Source: Pyrinomonadaceae bacterium (lineage in GTDB: Bacteria; Acidobacteriota; Blastocatellia; Pyrinomonadales; Pyrinomonadaceae). From it: a DNA stretch of 5,391 nt. Positions 5,049-5,391 of the stretch are shown here, in pieces. The position numbers were made by a program, and so were the translations under genes. Where the stretch lies: the NCBI GenBank assembly GCA_013812565.1, contig JACCTF010000191.1:1-5391 (forward strand), given 5' to 3'. The notes under the pieces were generated by a model that was not told the DNA's origin, searched no databases, and worked only from the letters and a program-made list of their open reading frames with translations. Numbering within the stretch: the first letter of the stretch is position 1; every line of letters starts with the position of its first letter.

Positions 5049-5391
5049 AGAACTCGACGTATTTTGGAATGATGAGATCAGTGCTGTAACGCTCGATGGC
5101 TGAGAGGCGAGCCAGGCGGCCCATCTCGCGGCGCAAGTCTTTGTCTTCGAGCAGGCGCGCGGCATCTGTGCTCATCTTTTCAACGTCGCCGACTTCGCTC
5201 AAGTAACCTGTTTCACCATCAGTGACAACCTCGGGCACACCGCCGACGCGCGAAGCCACGACGGGAACCTCGCACGCCATCGCCTCAAGCGCCGCTAAGC
5301 CGAAGGATTCGTGATCGGAGGGCAGAAGCAACACGTCTGCCGCCGAAAGGTAGCGAGCGATCTTCGGCTGTTTGCCGACGAAAGAGCAGTG
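5026..5391 (-). CDS. bshA: N-acetyl-alpha-D-glucosaminyl L-malate synthase, C-terminal part (bacillithiol synthesis)
   Basis: The reading frame is open to the window edge, giving the last 121 residues of a GT4-type glycosyltransferase; the full family is about 375-380 residues, so the N-terminal two thirds lie beyond 5391. BshA joins GlcNAc from UDP-GlcNAc to L-malate, the first step of bacillithiol synthesis. Visible hallmarks are [20 protein letters not shown] (4-23), the EX7E motif between E28 and E36 within [12 protein letters not shown], then [15 protein letters not shown] (42-56) and GETGYL (59-64). The FxGKQ and [18 protein letters not shown] wording is typical of BshA rather than of general GT4 enzymes. 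The end overlaps nth by 23 nt. A different GT4 enzyme is possible because the acceptor-binding N-terminal half is not seen. Confidence 0.82.
   Translation of the reverse strand, partial: HCSFVGKQPKIARYLSAADVLLLPSDHESFGLAALEAMACEVPVVASRVGGVPEVVTDGETGYLSEVGDVEKMSTDAARLLEDKDLRREMGRLARLSAIERYSTDLIIPKYVEFYEHILAL

Noticed and set aside
5049..5165. Longer nth start at 5165
   Set aside because: The added 39 residues come from reading the bshA coding region out of frame and look like Ser/Ala/Cys-rich shadow sequence; the ATG at 5048 near the bshA stop fits better.

Overview
The window most likely comes from an Acidobacteriota chromosome, probably Blastocatellia-like, of moderate GC. The main clue is a pair of exported proteins of the VWFA-related family that is expanded in Acidobacteria. 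This is a family-level inference; there is no rRNA gene or other taxonomic marker. No mobile element, tRNA, rRNA or CRISPR array is visible. Coding density is high and no gene-free stretch exceeds 300 bases.

Positions 1-3067 (minus strand) hold two tandem Sec-exported VWFA-type proteins. A 791-residue protein is followed after 95 nt by a 182-residue paralogue. The paralogue keeps a canonical DxSxS metal-site motif but stops in the middle of its VWA domain. Sequence after its stop, read in the next frame, looks like a possible continuation, so it may be frameshifted. A ribosome-binding site and ATG at the left edge offer the alternative of a further gene.

Positions 3068-3642: a divergent spacer of 134 nt, then a plus-strand SlyD-like FKBP peptidyl-prolyl isomerase.

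Positions 3733-5391 (minus strand) hold an apparent operon in the order bshA (3' part only), nth (overlapping bshA by 23 nt) and a YacP/Rae1-like NYN-domain nuclease gene. These point to bacillithiol synthesis, base-excision repair and RNA turnover. The NYN gene is convergent with the FKBP gene.

The least ordinary signals are non-coding. Spacers on both sides of the NYN gene carry period-7 repeats, with purine heptads on the left and pyrimidine heptads on the right; the nth/NYN copy forms a 23-bp inverted repeat. A perfect 17-bp inverted repeat lies inside the large VWFA gene, just after its signal-peptide codons. A 13-bp tandem repeat lies between the two VWFA genes. No clearly new multi-gene system is present; the genes belong to recognisable families.
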